Part shown: positions 32,414 to 32,557 of the stretch, piece after piece
Numbering within the stretch: the first letter of the stretch is position 1
Layout of the letters: each line of letters opens with the position of its first letter
The notes under the pieces: generated by a model
What the model saw: the letters and a program-made list of their open reading frames with translations, nothing else
Told to the model about the DNA's origin: nothing
Databases searched by the model: none
Made by a program: the position numbers and the translations under genes
Source of the DNA: JANRIC01 sp033765345
GTDB lineage: Bacteria > Bacteroidota > Bacteroidia > Cytophagales > Microscillaceae
DNA length: 32,557 bases
Reading direction: 5' to 3'
Assembly (NCBI GenBank): GCA_033765345.1
Contig: JANRIC010000067.1
Span: 1 to 32,557 of the forward strand

Positions 32414-32557
32414 CCAACTTTTCGCACCCCCCTGTTTTTTTTGAGTTTTTTTGTAAGTTTTCTTCTAAAACTCTATAAAATATCGCAAAATATGGGTTTT
32501 GATAAAATATAGCATGTAAGTTTTATAAGAATAGTTATATTTCATATAAATATTTCG
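32414..32557. other. Window end without recognisable gene
   Basis: AT-rich sequence after the array. A TTTTCGCACCC at about 32419-32429 may be a decayed repeat core. No reading frame or promoter with exact consensus was found. Confidence 0.4.

Noticed and set aside
31945..32444. Reading frames with LRK/LRE or FHSLKLYDRCP repeats as leucine-rich or repeat proteins
   Set aside because: They arise only because the 9-bp unit keeps frames open on both strands. The 41-bp steps break the frame in the second array, and there is no promoter or domain.

Overview
The window reads as an AT-rich chromosomal segment of a Bacteroidota bacterium, probably from the Cytophagales/Saprospiria side of the phylum. 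The evidence is a Por-type (T9SS) C-terminal sorting domain, an Oar-like TonB-dependent receptor, DUF6261, DUF2490 and DUF885 proteins, a bacterial-type lycopene cyclase, TAnnTTTG promoter elements, and the near absence of Shine-Dalgarno sequences. No rRNA, tRNA, transposase, integrase, phage or CRISPR locus is visible. The rank calls below phylum are inference.

Left part (1-5453): a 9-bp tandem array runs into the stop codon of a secreted amidohydrolase. It is followed by a T9SS-exported fibre-like protein with an S74 self-cleaving chaperone domain, a DUF6261-like protein, a 654-bp intergenic region with a 40-bp tandem array, and a DUF1761 membrane protein. Centre-left (5729-11518): a bifunctional aspartokinase/homoserine dehydrogenase (thrA). 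After it comes a leftward run made of a DUF2490 protein, a molybdate-binding lipoprotein (modA), a di-Mop molybdate-binding protein, a Crp/Fnr regulator and a small outer-membrane protein.

Centre (11838-19897): rsgA, a DUF885 lipoprotein, an MscS channel, an Rrf2 regulator with three cysteines, the rimK-rimB pair for tailoring ribosomal protein S6, an alpha/beta hydrolase and a FabG-like reductase. Right part (20031-31848): a molybdopterin oxidoreductase, mnmD divergent from crtY, an outer-membrane protein overlapping crtY tail to tail, an OmpA-family protein, a second Crp/Fnr regulator, a PhoD-like phosphatase and a TonB-dependent receptor. The right edge (31961-32413) holds a second 9-bp array joined to a 41-42-bp array.

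Most genes are housekeeping or cell-surface genes in short transcription units. Functional links visible here are rimK with rimB, and molybdate capture (modA, Mop protein) with a molybdoenzyme 9 kb away. The most unusual signal is non-coding. The tandem arrays at about 4487-4660 and 32141-32413 share a core, TTTTTC followed by TTCGCWCAARCTGT, in opposite orientations but with unrelated array-specific tails. This suggests one repeat family with a conserved core and a replaceable tail.
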